Positions 45,759-53,224 of a DNA stretch of 64,000 nt are shown piece by piece. Source of the stretch: Nematopogon swammerdamellus. Taxonomy: Eukaryota; Arthropoda; Insecta; Lepidoptera; Adelidae. The stretch is taken from NCBI GenBank assembly GCA_946902875.1, contig OX336345.1, positions 9,703,395 through 9,767,394 on the forward strand, read 5' to 3'. How positions within the stretch are numbered: the first letter of the stretch is position 1; each line of letters begins with the position of its first letter. Made by a program: the position numbers and the translations under genes. A model generated the notes under the pieces. The model saw only the letters and a list, made by a program, of their open reading frames with translations, made no database searches and was not told where the DNA came from.

Positions 45759-47652
45759 AGACAGACGGCGGAGGCTTAGTAATAGGGTCCCGTACCGGAT
45801 ACGGAACCCTAAAAACTCGACGTTCTCTGGCATACATATGCGGTAACTCTCCGCATAATACAGCTACGTGATGGAGGAGCGGTGGCGTAGATGCTTTATC
45901 TAGTTTACCTTGAGGGAGCTGTCATAAAAAAAAGATAAATCAAAATAATTTAAATTTTAAAAAACCTATGTTAATTTTTAGTTTAGCTGGCCTTGCGGTA
46001 AATCTTAACGCATCTGTCATATTATACAGGGTGTAAAAACGGCGAGTACATTAAATTTAGGAAATGATTATTGGGACCAAGAGTAACAAAAAAGTCAAAT
46101 AACTTTTTTCTGAATTCCCTTTAAATAAAAAGTTACAGTTTTCATACAAACTAATTGATTATTTTAGTGTAAAAATGATCTAATGACAACAGGGCGGCGC
46201 GGAGGGGGGAAGAGCGGGTGAGACATGAGCGCCTCGGGCGGAGGTGTAGGCGGGAGGGGCGGGGGTTAGCTTCGTGAGTGGAGGACTGGAGGTCGGCAGG
46301 CGGAGGGTGCGGAGCGGCCGAGGGAGCGGCAATAAGGCGTTAAATTACATTAGACGAAAACATACATTTCGAAAATTCATATCTCGAAAAGTAGACACTT
46401 TAGAGAAAAACTTTATTCGCTTTTTTGTCTAGGAAAAACATGAGGATTGCGCTGGCGAAATTAATGCACTCGCCGTTTTAACACCCTGTATATTATTAAG
46501 CCATATGCCATGTTAATCTAATTATCGGTGTGTTCTTCAGGAAGGAATCGTAAAGGGGGACGTGGAGGGCGACCTGGAGATGAAGAACCTGATAGGAGCC
46601 TTCCTGGTCCTGGGGGTAGGGTGTTTCTTCTCCGTAGTCATTACGGCCTTCGAGTTCCTCGACCACATACGGAATATTGTCATCATAGAACGAGTAAGAT
46701 TATCCAATATTACTCGTAGAACAGAAGATATAGGTACCCTTTACTGCAGACAATATTAGAACAGAAGACATCGACATCTATTTACAGAAGAGATAAACTT
46801 TACTGCACACAATTTCAAGAAAATCAGCATACGTGATAGAAACGAAGAAAACACCGGAGGTGCGCAAAATCGGATAAGTGATTTCGTCCAGTCAACCTTT
46901 ACATTGGAAAAATTTTGTGAACTTCATTATTTAACTTTTCTGCAATTTATGTTCAATTGGTTCTAGATCGCGGGACACTTCGAGGTCACCCGATGACAAT
47001 AAATGGAGAGGTTCGAATCGGGTCGGCGTGTACCAATGAGTCTTTTCTGACGGAAAAAATTTACTCGTACACCTGCTGCTTCACAGTTCGGAACCGGTGT
47101 ATGTAGGTCCCTCCTCTTGCCCCCTAGGTGGTAGGCCCAAATTGTAGCCGACTGGGTTGATACCACCTTACTGGATGTATGTAAGATGGCCGCATAGCCT
47201 CGGCTGTGTTCGCCTACAGTCCAGTATAGCCATCAATTAAAAGGGAAGTCTCCGGTATGGCAACTACCTTCTCGGAAATGATATTGGTTGGTCGGAGCAT
47301 GTGCTTTGGCCCCTCTCACTCAGCCACCTATACCGGATCATTTAAAAAAACGTAATTTTATTTTTTCTCTCTTTTTTCCTTTCACCGCCACCTATTGTCA
47401 CCATCACTAATGACAAGGTGGCTCCCGCAGATGACGCACCGCGAGGCGTTCGTGATGGAGCTGAAATCTTCGCTGAACCTGTTCAAGACGCAGAAGCCGG
47501 TGCGGGGTCTGGTGAGCCGCCCGCCCTCCGCCGAGCCCGCCCCCGCCGCCGCCGCCCCGTCTGCCGCCGCCGCCGCCGACTCCGGCGGCGTCAAACCACG
47601 CCCCATGCACGCCGCAGCTGCCTCCTTTATCGATTTTGAGAAGATGTTTTAG
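28303..47652 (+). CDS. Receptor 2: kainate-type ionotropic glutamate receptor, complete 17-exon gene
   Basis: Exons: 28303-28381, 30120-30263, 31349-31495, 32240-32419, 33330-33433, 33738-33854, 34254-34451, 34651-34815, 38586-38792, 38942-39196, 39550-39773, 40120-40257, 40705-40906, 42813-43044, 45028-45143, 46541-46693, 47431-47652. Total 2,883 bp, 960 residues plus stop, with GT-AG borders and matching phases throughout. Domain order is as in receptor 1. Arg547 (TEERKSVVDF) and Glu765 (FFMESITIEY) are in register with the glutamate-binding residues of kainate receptors. Thr645 occupies the Q/R site. The M3 motif reads TYIAQLAAS, far from the usual SYTANLAAF. Exons 9, 11, 12, 14 and 15 have the same lengths as their receptor 1 counterparts, showing common descent. 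Exon 7 could end 6 bp earlier (34445), giving 958 residues. Confidence 0.93.
28405..28570 (-). repeat. Dispersed repeat, split by a mariner (left part)
   Basis: Contains the inverse of 'gcaaggtctcacagcac' and 'ttcccgttgacctagaat', phrases of the 318-bp units at 23.6-24.7 kb. Its other part lies at 29755-29885, so the mariner between them probably inserted into the repeat. Confidence 0.6.
28600..29700 (-). mobile_element. Mariner-family transposon, damaged
   Basis: Located in receptor 2 intron 1, opposite to the gene. The transposase runs about 29564-28681. Exact terminal repeats were not recognised, so the limits are approximate. Confidence 0.75.
28681..29564 (-). pseudogene. Mariner transposase with frameshift and lost C-terminus
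   Basis: First frame, 29564-29139: MENLKYRVIYEYEFHRGTSA, the paired helix-turn-helix region (ENTVRCWFQRFRAGNFD, VSDKTILIHLKQIGK). A frameshift near 29215 leads to the second frame with IVTCDEKWILYDN (first catalytic Asp) and LLQDNARPHNA (second Asp). Coding is lost soon after YSPDL, before the third Asp, so the protein cannot be active. Confidence 0.85.
29755..29885 (-). repeat. Dispersed repeat, split by a mariner (right part)
   Basis: Holds the inverse of 'gaccctttttctcaggaacg' and 'ggttccgtacctcaaaagg', the beginning of the repeat whose other part is at 28405-28570. Confidence 0.6.
30120..30263 (+). CDS. Receptor 2 exon 2: amino-terminal domain
   Basis: 144 bp. Encodes GGIFQQTDSVKKRAFETSL through HALNSLNVSQA, the first alpha/beta unit of the amino-terminal domain. 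Confidence 0.9.
30665..30850. mobile_element. Foldback MITE
   Basis: About 186 bp. Arms of about 44 bp (gcggtttcctcaaccgttca..., mirrored at the right) enclose a GC-rich spacer. Lies in receptor 2 intron 2. Target duplication not resolved. Confidence 0.75.
31349..31495 (+). CDS. Receptor 2 exon 3: amino-terminal domain
   Basis: 147 bp. Encodes CTIDQNPIAVFGPQVPAVDG and AAAQIPHLQATWQPPEPD. The IPHLxAxW pattern marks the cleft region of kainate receptor amino-terminal domains. Confidence 0.9.
32240..32419 (+). CDS. Receptor 2 exon 4: amino-terminal domain
   Basis: 180 bp. Encodes DRCYNVEDPCSDDALKDDS, FVSLNLYPDSDEISQAIAHV and WSMFTILYEDEF. An acidic, Cys-bearing insert precedes the conserved part and has no counterpart in receptor 1. 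Confidence 0.88.
32641..33239 (+). mobile_element. Non-autonomous relative of the maT transposon
   Basis: 599 bp flanked by TA. Its ends (AGGTACTTCG..., tttcgggagggttacatac) match those of the element at 13268-14919, and it shares the inner 'gtaacagtaggtagcttgca' stretch, but has no transposase. That inner stretch of about 105 bp is tandemly duplicated (about 32793-32887 and 32888-32990). It sits in receptor 2 intron 4. Confidence 0.9.
33330..33433 (+). CDS. Receptor 2 exon 5: amino-terminal domain
   Basis: 104 bp. Encodes GLMRIQKILSTFISLTAVRR and KLEPGENNEA, aligning with LIRLQEILK of receptor 1 exon 4. Only this exon restores frame between exons 4 and 6. Confidence 0.88.
33738..33854 (+). 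CDS. Receptor 2 exon 6: amino-terminal domain
   Basis: 117 bp, phase 0 at both ends. Encodes IFKELDEMHESRVLLDCHV and AAESHMLNDYQ, matching the second half of receptor 1 exon 4. Confidence 0.88.
34254..34451 (+). CDS. Receptor 2 exon 7: amino-terminal domain
   Basis: 198 bp. Encodes SYILTSLEAHSISQQLVDM and IDQANLWYSLKFQDGVNSS. Two in-frame donors exist, AAC|GTAAGG at 34445 and AGG|GTAAGA at 34451. The second is preferred because it has G before the junction. Confidence 0.85.
34651..34815 (+). CDS. Receptor 2 exon 8: amino-terminal domain
   Basis: 165 bp. Encodes LEEILVADAVTHLSVATNLL through AKLQSTLMN, the counterpart of receptor 1 exon 6. Confidence 0.9.
34940..35600 (-). mobile_element. LINE C-terminal and 3' fragment
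   Basis: Minus-strand frames give GTPSRQTSSSKGFSKLVLRR and VRNGLPGNIFAYFYNPRIDS, with stops and shifts. A piece of the downstream part (gagcctcaggtacagccaat) also occurs at 23330-23390. The pattern resembles the end of a LINE ORF2, though the clade is unclear. Confidence 0.5.
35774..36170 (+). mobile_element. Jockey-like LINE fragment (end of reverse transcriptase ORF)
   Basis: Frames encode LMLWGTATQAKIIFILKKRA and RAVRYIMGMKPRDSCRSVF, then after a frameshift NTRHCELI, SFIINSVKFYNKL and FKKKIIMT. This is the conserved C-terminal order in Jockey-type LINEs. Confidence 0.75.
36455..36600 (+). repeat. Dispersed repeat ending CACTTGGCCGG
   Basis: Contains gcccgttgaattttcata, tattatggccgatataac, and an end reading cgagttcgacttgcacttgg. 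A relative lies inverted at 45550-45815. Confidence 0.6.
36665..36800 (+). mobile_element. SINE family A 5' part, truncated by a minisatellite
   Basis: Reads ccgtgtggggccggtacttt, tctctccccgtgtatgtcgt, aaaggcgactaaatgat and aacccgcccgggttggtac, then stops where the 130-bp array begins. Confidence 0.7.
36801..37438. repeat. 130-bp minisatellite with units in both orientations
   Basis: Plus-oriented units start with tcatttggt/tcatttgtt at 36802, 36932 and 37062, a period of 130 bp. From about 37114 the units run in the opposite orientation for another two and a half copies. Units share 'ggaggtggacagtggaactc' and 'actcgtccaaacccacc' (inverse). A decayed single unit appears to lie at 56550-56655. 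Confidence 0.9.
38586..38792 (+). CDS. Receptor 2 exon 9: end of amino-terminal domain
   Basis: 207 bp. Encodes TKSDGFTKNIQFDRRGKRAN and MLNGEDPNTLMTWESSTG. The GxTxNIxFD(R)xGxR(xN)Y pattern is typical of iGluRs. Confidence 0.93.
38942..39196 (+). CDS. Receptor 2 exon 10: S1 half of the ligand-binding domain
   Basis: 255 bp. Encodes VMSKITQPYFWNKTAAPGE, RYEGFSVDLITEIF and QWTGLIGELLNK. It is 54 bp longer than the receptor 1 counterpart, mainly through an insertion before the GLIGEL motif. Confidence 0.94.
39550..39773 (+). CDS. Receptor 2 exon 11: end of S1 and first membrane helix
   Basis: 224 bp. Encodes KADLIICDLTITEERKSVVD, PFMSLGISILFRKEHP and the M1 helix (VWIYTATAYLVVSIVLFVA). Confidence 0.95.
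40120..40257 (+). CDS. Receptor 2 exon 12: pore loop
   Basis: 138 bp. Encodes ISPGDWENPQPCEQDPEELE and NCTWLTMGSIMTQGCDILP, with Thr645 at the Q/R-site position. Confidence 0.94.
40705..40906 (+). CDS. Receptor 2 exon 13: M3 gate and start of S2
   Basis: 202 bp. Encodes SRWVCGMWWFFAMIVCQ, then TYIAQLAASLTSALEDEP and SYGCMEAGSTAQFFA. M3 keeps GMWWFF but the gate motif has diverged strongly. The GST loop fits a glutamate contact. Confidence 0.94.
41330..41438 (+). mobile_element. SINE family A 3' fragment
   Basis: Begins gaccgaagggaagcactgac, contains cggatgttgtaggtgatgta and ends gtcagtttccatgaaaaaaa. The 5' part is missing. Lies in receptor 2 intron 13. Confidence 0.75.
41628..42480 (+). 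mobile_element. Complete non-autonomous Helitron with internal tandem array
   Basis: Starts TCTACTATATAAA directly after an A and ends gagcaaaagCTAG directly before a T: the Helitron signature (5' TC, 3' CTRR, insertion between A and T). 853 bp, non-coding. A hairpin-capable gcgagcgaagc... stretch precedes CTAG. It carries the tandem array of the next entry. Lies in receptor 2 intron 13. Confidence 0.82.
42085..42415 (+). repeat. Tandem array (about 65 bp) inside the Helitron
   Basis: About five units share gcgaggccgaaggccgagct, ggtaaacaata and cttctcgatgaaactaag with variations. A similar 'gcgaggccgaaggccgagcg' is seen alone at 57940-57960. Confidence 0.8.
42813..43044 (+). CDS. Receptor 2 exon 14: S2 half of the ligand-binding domain
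   Basis: 232 bp. Encodes MFEKMWLRMNTSRPSPLC, GAQRVLKGKNKYAFFMES and LLLDSKDYGIAMPA. Confidence 0.94.
43361..43630. mobile_element. MITE with 23-bp terminal inverted repeats
   Basis: 270 bp. Left end AGTGTTTTCATTTTGCGAAG, right end the inverse with one change. The interior is also partly palindromic (aggtacgaggtaggaa... against ttcctacctcgtacc). Non-coding. Lies in receptor 2 intron 14. Confidence 0.85.
43934..44874 (-). mobile_element. Mariner transposon, internally deleted
   Basis: Terminal inverted repeats of about 22 bp (CGGGTGGTCCCAGAAGTACC and its inverse). TA precedes the left end. The transposase is on the minus strand: HRYVIQYFLLKGLTSANIKA (helix-turn-helix), RRLKVRELADMVGISKS, then FVTMDETWVH with the first catalytic Asp. 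The middle including the second and third Asp is deleted and the frame resumes KKWLGGKIFTNNEEVESAV. Non-functional. Lies in receptor 2 intron 14. Confidence 0.88.
45028..45143 (+). CDS. Receptor 2 exon 15: end of S2
   Basis: 116 bp. Encodes SPFRTKINTAILSMQQSGSL and TTWWEKKYDAKNC. The final Cys is the expected disulfide partner. Confidence 0.94.
45550..45815 (-). repeat. GGTTCCGTA-family repeat with acgg microsatellite
   Basis: On the minus strand it starts tagggttccgtatccggtac, passes a ctgt/ccgt microsatellite (45675-45770) and ends with the cacgggggttcccat phrase. Lies in receptor 2 intron 15. Confidence 0.65.
46027..46488. mobile_element. MITE with GC-rich core
   Basis: 462 bp flanked by TA on both sides. 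Ends CAGGGTGTAAAAACGGCGAGT and its near-inverse. The core (46190-46340) is strikingly G-rich and C-poor (many gcgg and ggagg blocks) in an otherwise AT-rich element. Non-coding. Lies 52 bp before receptor 2 exon 16. Confidence 0.85.
46541..46693 (+). CDS. Receptor 2 exon 16: fourth membrane helix
   Basis: 153 bp, phase 0 at both ends. Encodes an acidic linker and the M4 helix (LIGAFLVLGVGCFFSVVIT), then FEFLDHIRNIVIIER. Confidence 0.93.
46964..47352 (+). mobile_element. SINE family B copy, near complete
   Basis: The head contains GGTTCGAATCGGG, which fits a tRNA-type B box. The body carries cctaggtggtaggcccaaat, ggtatggcaactaccttctc and accggatcatttaaaaaaa. It lies in receptor 2 intron 16, ending about 80 bp before the last exon. 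Confidence 0.7.
47431..47652 (+). CDS. Receptor 2 exon 17: cytosolic tail and stop
   Basis: 222 bp including TAG. Encodes MTHREAFVMELKSSLNLF, then a Pro/Ala-rich stretch with runs of four and five Ala made by GCC repeats, and ends SFIDFEKMF. Confidence 0.92.
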   Translation: MTHREAFVMELKSSLNLFKTQKPVRGLVSRPPSAEPAPAAAAPSAAAAADSGGVKPRPMHAAAASFIDFEKMF

Positions 47653-47750
47653 AGTTTGGCTAAGTTGTTTTTTATAATACGCCGATAAATCTAGTCAGGT
47701 TTTGCTAGTGCAAATGTTGTTTATGTGTGGACACCTATGTTGTTGAAACA

Positions 47751-47760
47751 AATAAATAAA
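47751..47760 (+). promoter_or_regulatory. Polyadenylation signals of receptor 2
   Basis: Two overlapping AATAAA hexamers about 100 bp after the stop codon. Cleavage is expected shortly downstream. Confidence 0.65.
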
Positions 47761-47929
47761 ATAGTTTGTAGAACGATAAAATAAGTTACCCCTCAAAAGC
47801 AGGTCAATAGTCAATAGTCAAATATATTTATTTCAGCGAGCATAAATTTGGATACATGGTATCTGTACGCTATAGAAATCGTCATTTAGTATGTGCACAA
47901 TATATACACAACAGTCATATAGTCAAAAT

Positions 47930-48560
47930 AAAAATAAAAAATTAGAACAAATTATTCAGTCCGGTAGCAGAACATGGAGGTGTGGATAGCAGAAGCGATA
48001 AAGTAAAGAATTCATTTATATTATAAATTAGATGTTTCGTTAAAAAGATTTTGATTTTAGATTTAAAAACATTTACAGGCATTGATGTGAATTCTTCAGG
48101 AATATGATTATATAATTTAATTTTCATGAAGTCTCCATGACGCATTGCACAAGTGAGTTTACATCGAGGGAGCTGAAGTAGACCTGCCGACCTCGTCTTA
48201 TAACTATGTCGTTCTGAGTTTTTGGGATAATTTCCAATATTGGTGTGTATATATTATATCACACAATCTAATACATAATGAACCACCACTGTTAGAATCT
48301 TAGATGCTACAAATAGAGGACGACACGACACTCTTCTAGTCACTCCGTGCATAAATTCGGAGAGCTATTTTTTGTTTTATGAGAACTTTGTTTATGTCGG
48401 CCGAATTTCCCCACACTAACAACCCATAAGTCATCCGTGCATGAAAGTAGGCATGATAAATCGTTTATAAAACTTTTACGTTTACTCACAACGAGCAGTT
48501 TAATTTGCTTTAGCGCATAATTTGCTGAAGACAGCTTTTTGCATGATGACTATGACCCGT
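47930..48560 (-). mobile_element. Jockey-like LINE fragment
   Basis: Minus-strand frames give SADINKVLIKQKIALRIYAR (shifted), KNSERHSYKTRSAGLLQLPR, MRHGDFMKIKLYNHIPEEF, and FKSKIKIFLTKHLIYNINEF. This is the end of a LINE reverse transcriptase ORF, with several frameshifts and stops. Confidence 0.72.
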
Positions 48561-48671
48561 TTGATAAGACGATCACGATATACAGCAGTGGGTTGGCTAT
48601 TACCTACTCTTTGTTGACATTTCCCCGATTTTGAAAATAATACTATAGTCTAACTTCTAACCAGATTCTAG

Positions 48672-48760
48672 TTAGAATAGAACGCCTCGCGGCATTAAGC
48701 TCGCCTGTTGTACCTAATTTTATAAATTGGTGTTCAATAAAGAATATTATACATATACAC
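48672..48760 (+). mobile_element. LINE 3'-end-like fragment
   Basis: Reads gaatagaacgcctcgcggca, ttaagctcgcctgttgtacc and tgttcaataaagaat. The same phrase is at 18046-18100. Confidence 0.5.
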
Positions 48761-48929
48761 AGTTTATATGATGACACCTAAACAACACCTGCCCGGCTTC
48801 GCCCACACCCGATAACGCTTATCGGGTGTGGGGGAAGCGTTCTGAACTATGCCATAACTATGCCTGCAGTTTCCCCAGCGATCGGCTATATACCTAGTTA
48901 TATAGTAAATGCTTTATGATCACCATTAA

Positions 48930-49275
48930 ATTTTATTTAATCTGTCTGTCTGTCCGTTCGTCTATCTATTCTATCTTTAAAGGAAGGGGTGTATCTTTTG
49001 ATAGCAGATTTAAATTTTCACAGAATATGTGTTATTATGGCGGATAGAGTAACAAATAAAAATAACAAAAAGTAAAAAATTAAGGAGGTCCCCAACAAGA
49101 AACTTGATTTTCAATGGTTTTCTTATTTTTGCTCTATCACAAAAACTGTAATACCTACATACAAGTATTAAAAACAGTGATGCAATTGTAGTGCAAACTC
49201 TAAACTCTACGGCCAATTAAATGGTCGTACGGAACCCTCGGTGCGCGAGTCCCACTCGCACTTGGCTGATTTGGT
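48930..49275 (+). repeat. Dispersed GGTTCCGTA-family repeat
   Basis: Contains ttttcacagaatatgtgtta, tatggcggatagagt and an end reading ggaaccctcggtgcgcgagt then cactcgcacttggctg. Intergenic between receptor 2 and the next gene. Confidence 0.6.
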
Positions 49276-49974
49276 TTTACAATATGCATCATAAATTTAA
49301 CCTATAGGTATTAGGTATTTATTTATGATTGTAAATTAAACTTTATAAAATGTCGCTTTTGATGTTGTAAATATCAAACTTTAAAGAAAACATTAATTAC
49401 CTACTACTAATAAAAAAATTGTTATATTCTTCCCTTTATCCGACGATTTAGCGTGACTGTTTTTTTACTCAAATTTAATCGGAATTAGGTAAGTTATTCC
49501 AAACATGACTGCACAATTTAAACAATGAGTTTAAACATCAGGGAATCTATGCTAAATTTAAACTAAATTCAATTTCAGTCATGACATGAGACCCGTCGTG
49601 TTACGAAATTTGTGAATCTGAGAGTCACAATCGCAGGTCCAAGCGAGCCGGTTACAACCGGTTACGTCGAGCGAGAGAATGGACCCTCATCCGGACCCTC
49701 TCGAAGTCAGGATGCAAATGCTTCAGGCGGCCCGTATGTACGTACGAAAATTGATTTAGCAACGGAGCTAACGACTCGATTCAAAACAAATTTCGACCAA
49801 TTGGCGCGTCCAGTGCGTGCAGTTTCGTCACGAACGCGAACGCGCCAGTGGGGGACCGAGCTGGCGGGTCGCGGCAGCGCCGCCGCCGCCGCGGAGGTAA
49901 TGCGATATGTCAATTTGTCTGTGTCACTTTACGACACGGCATATCCTGCGCACTATTCAATGTGTATTGTCAGA

Positions 49975-50262
49975 GCCGACTGTCATTGTCTCCCTCTACG
50001 GAGACAAGCCATGCTGCATCGTCATAGCCCCACTGCCACGTTGCTATCGCTTACTCGCTCTCGCTTGCCTACTGATGACAGGAGCGAGAGAGAAACATGA
50101 AATCGCTCACCCTTCATCGGGCGACCGACGAAATCTTCTTTTTCTCTCTCGCTCCTGTCATCGGTAGGCAAGCGTGAGCGAGTAAGCGATAGCAACGTCG
50201 CAGTGGGGCTATGACGATGCAGCATGGCTTGGTCTCCGTAGAGGGAGACAATGATAGTCGGC
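49975..50262. mobile_element. Foldback MITE
   Basis: About 288 bp with arms of about 110-120 bp: gccgactgtcattgtctccc..., mirrored by ...gggagacaatgatagtcggc. The loop is about 45 bp. Open frames in this interval are by-products of the inverted repeat. Confidence 0.88.
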
Positions 50263-50662
50263 TATGGTATTGTCCATCAGCTATCATTCAAACAAAACAC
50301 TACTTACTCGTACTACACAGTCGCCCGTTCCATATTTACAGTCTGCTTAGTGAATTTTGTGCTGATGAAAGCAATACGTGGCTAAAATTTTATATGTACC
50401 AAAACAGTTACTTCTTTCATATCTATTTCATTCTATTGTGAAGTGGGCGTTAGTTGCATGTGTTCTTTTCTTCCCTTGGCTTCAAGGGTCCATGCTGCCG
50501 ATTCTGTCGATCCACAATTATAGCTGAAAACAAATCATTTTGATAACTAGTAAGATTTTGTCTCAGATTGAAAGGAAACGAAAAAGTATTTACCATAGCC
50601 ATGTGACGCAAATCGCTATCGACTTATCATGGGTCCCCCGGTGACAACGACGTCGACGGCGG

Positions 50663-50695
50663 CAGGGAGGGAGGGAGGGGGGGGGGGGGGGGGGG
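50663..50695 (+). other. G-run / G-quadruplex-prone tract
   Basis: Three GGGA units followed by about 19 consecutive G, in a GC-rich patch about 320 bp upstream of the receptor 3 start codon. The run length may be a sequencing approximation. Confidence 0.7.
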
Positions 50696-50982
50696 TGGCG
50701 GCGGTGAGCGTGCGAACTGCGAACGTCACTCTGAATGTGCTAGGAAGCCGTTCGAATTGAACGTAAATGTCAGTCGGACTGGGCGACCGGCGGCCCACAC
50801 TGGTCGTTCCACAGCGAATTACCTCAAAAAAAAACCATCCAGTGATCTTGAAAAAAAGAATCGCCATTAATTCTTGGCTATTCTTCGCCATTAAACCAAC
50901 TGTGACTTTAATACCTAAAATCAGGTGGTCGTCTGTGCTCCCTATAAGTCTACAAGACAAGACGAGTGGGTACAGTGGCCAT

Positions 50983-51016
50983 TCAGTGAGTCCTAGTAAA
51001 TCTTTCATAGAAGATG
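50983..51016 (+). promoter_or_regulatory. Candidate initiator plus DPE promoter of receptor 3
   Basis: TCAGT at 50983-50987 fits the arthropod initiator. Counting its A (50985) as +1, positions +28 to +32 read AGATG, which fits the downstream promoter element pattern RGWYV. This would leave a 5' leader of only 29 nt. Short motifs like these arise by chance often. Confidence 0.25.
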
Positions 51017-51077
51017 GCAGCTTCTTGGTACGCACTGTTGGCTTTAGTAACGACGGCTCTGGGCGCTTCTATAGCAC
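51014..51077 (+). CDS. First exon of a fourth gene, probably another receptor of the cluster (partial)
   Basis: ATG opens MAASWYALLALVTTALGASI, a signal-peptide-like stretch, and the exon ends at GCAC|GTAAGT in phase 1. Receptors 1 and 2 also have a short signal-peptide exon ending in phase 1, and this gene lies in the same cluster, so a fourth iGluR is the natural guess. No second exon was found in the remaining 12.9 kb. It could also be another secreted or membrane protein. Confidence 0.55.
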
Positions 51078-52897
51078 GTAAGTTTGCTTCTGTGTTGGTC
51101 ACATTTTATAACATTTCGTACCTAGGTTAATTTTAAGTTATCAGTACAAAAAAAATTGTGGGTGCCTCTCCCCTTATGCATAAACTTCCAGAGATATACC
51201 GACAGTATTCGTAGTCAATACTTCTCTCGATCAAATACTTGAGATGCAGAATTTTATTTTGAAGCAAACGGTATCAATATTTCTTTCATATCGTATTTTC
51301 TTGTTAAGTGTACAAGAAAACGGACGGATAGGTATGTACGTATGCCTTGAGATGGTACCTGTTTCCAGCTGATTCCAGTTTCGCCGTAATGGACTAGCCT
51401 AGCATTCCATTAGAATCCAATAGATTTCATTTACAAAACGCACTTCGTAAATCTAAGTAAAAGTGGTAAGATAAATGTGTCTTGTTAAAAACTTCAGAAA
51501 CAACAAAGAACAAAATATTTTATATATTTTATTTTATTTATATATATTATTGTATATTTCATTTTATTATTCTGTGTTCTGGCTAAATGTTCAACAGACG
51601 TAGTTATCTAAAACAACTGAAGCTCCAACTAATTCGTGTTTCGTTTCCTTTATGAAACCCTACCTAGGAAGGAAATTAAAGGCATTTAGAAACAAGTTGA
51701 GACTCACGTAGCGAGTTTAACATTTCAAAGGTTACACAAGGAACAGTTAAGAGCTCTTCGCACTTGTTGCCTCTTCAAAAAGTTGTATTTCAAGTGTGTT
51801 CTGATTTCACGGTTCCCGGGTTACATACCTATTTTATGAGCGTACAGAACGTTTATACTTCAACAAGCATTTTACACAAATTTGAAAAAATCAATGAACA
51901 GTTGACTGAAATACACGACCTTGTGGTGATGAATTATTCATAATGTTGCAAAAATGTGCCAATGGCGACGAACAAAGATATCATAATATATCATAAATAA
52001 TCTACCACGCTAGTCTACTAACAGACAGATACCTACGCAGTTGACGCAAATTATTTAAAAGGACGTATCGGTCCAGTCCTGTCCAGAGCACGTGAAAAGT
52101 AAAAGTTCTGTGAAATTAAATTAAATGTCCTTCATTTCCCCCTTCATATTGTGTTACACAGACGACGGCAACAAAAAATGGACCACCAACTCAAAAATTT
52201 TGCAACAGAAACGTACCCTGGATCTTGCAGCGCTGGTTATCAGTCGGTCAGTCGGTTATCCCTATACTTATTGAAGTACCGTGCGCATGATATTAAAAAT
52301 ATGCCATCTCTATCACATAATATGTTCATCACATCCATCAAGTCTAGACTGCGTTGAGGAATAAGTATAAAACTGTACGCTAACTGGCTACTCCCAGAAG
52401 ATTAAAAAGAAGAACCTATCAACATTTAATCAAAACAATCTTACTAAATGGATCAATAAGGATGCATACCTATTACCTAGTCAGTCAATCAAAGAAAGAA
52501 TACACACATTATTACTTAATACACACACATTATACTTTAAGCACAAGTAAAATAAACAGATTGTAATAGCAATAATTCATTAGAGAAAATGTATCAAAAT
52601 AAACACTTCCATCCATTTGAATTATTTTCCGTTGACCCATATTTACATATTATACTAATATCTGTTAGGATAGAACTGATATCTAATTGTCGGGTGCGGT
52701 TAGACACGAAAGATAAATATGTAATAATATTATGTTTATTTGCACATTACGTTGAACCAAAGATTAACCTTTGCGTTGAACGATTTTCGCCATTTTTCCC
52801 AACCTTTGCTCAATTTCCCCGAGGTTACATTCGTTAAGCTGCTGTTAAAGTTAAACGGCGGAGTTGGCGGTAAGCCAACAGATTCCATTATCACTTT
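51078..52897. other. Putative intron 1 of the fourth gene, no gene seen
   Basis: AT-rich sequence without a recognisable exon or a well-defined repeat. Short open frames here have no recognisable content. Confidence 0.45.
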
Positions 52898-53224
52898 GTG
52901 CTCAATAATTCAGGATCTATAACTATTGCTGAATATCGCACAAGTTTACAGTGGCTCGATATTCGAAGTCGCAGGAATAGCCACGTTCTCTCTCTTCTCT
53001 TCCACACACTGAATGACCCTGCTGCTCCAAAATACCTGAGTGAGCGGTTTGAGTTCCTCCGTTCTCATGGTCTCTCTCTGAGATCATCTGACAATCTACT
53101 TCTAGCATTACCAACTCCAGATCTACGCGACGTGTACGACATACCTCTATGTATATCTAATAGTCGTTCGAACATTGGCGATCGCGGCCTTGGACTTCGT
53201 TATCTAACTTCGTTATCTTACTAG
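52898..53224 (+). mobile_element. LINE fragment (end of reverse transcriptase ORF)
   Basis: One frame encodes YRTSLQWLDIRSRRNSHVLS, LLFHTLNDPAAPKYLSERFE and GLSLRSSDNLLLALP. This pattern (W(L)xIRxRR, PxYLxERF, LRS) is the C-terminal end of a lepidopteran LINE ORF2. The 5' part is missing. Confidence 0.72.

Noticed and set aside
49612..50441. Frames of up to 162 residues
   Set aside because: They overlap a foldback MITE and low-complexity GCC runs and match nothing; no splice logic links them to the gene at 51014.
50616..51081. Longer upstream frames overlapping the start of the fourth gene
   Set aside because: They are in other frames or strands from the signal peptide and include the G-run; no support as protein.
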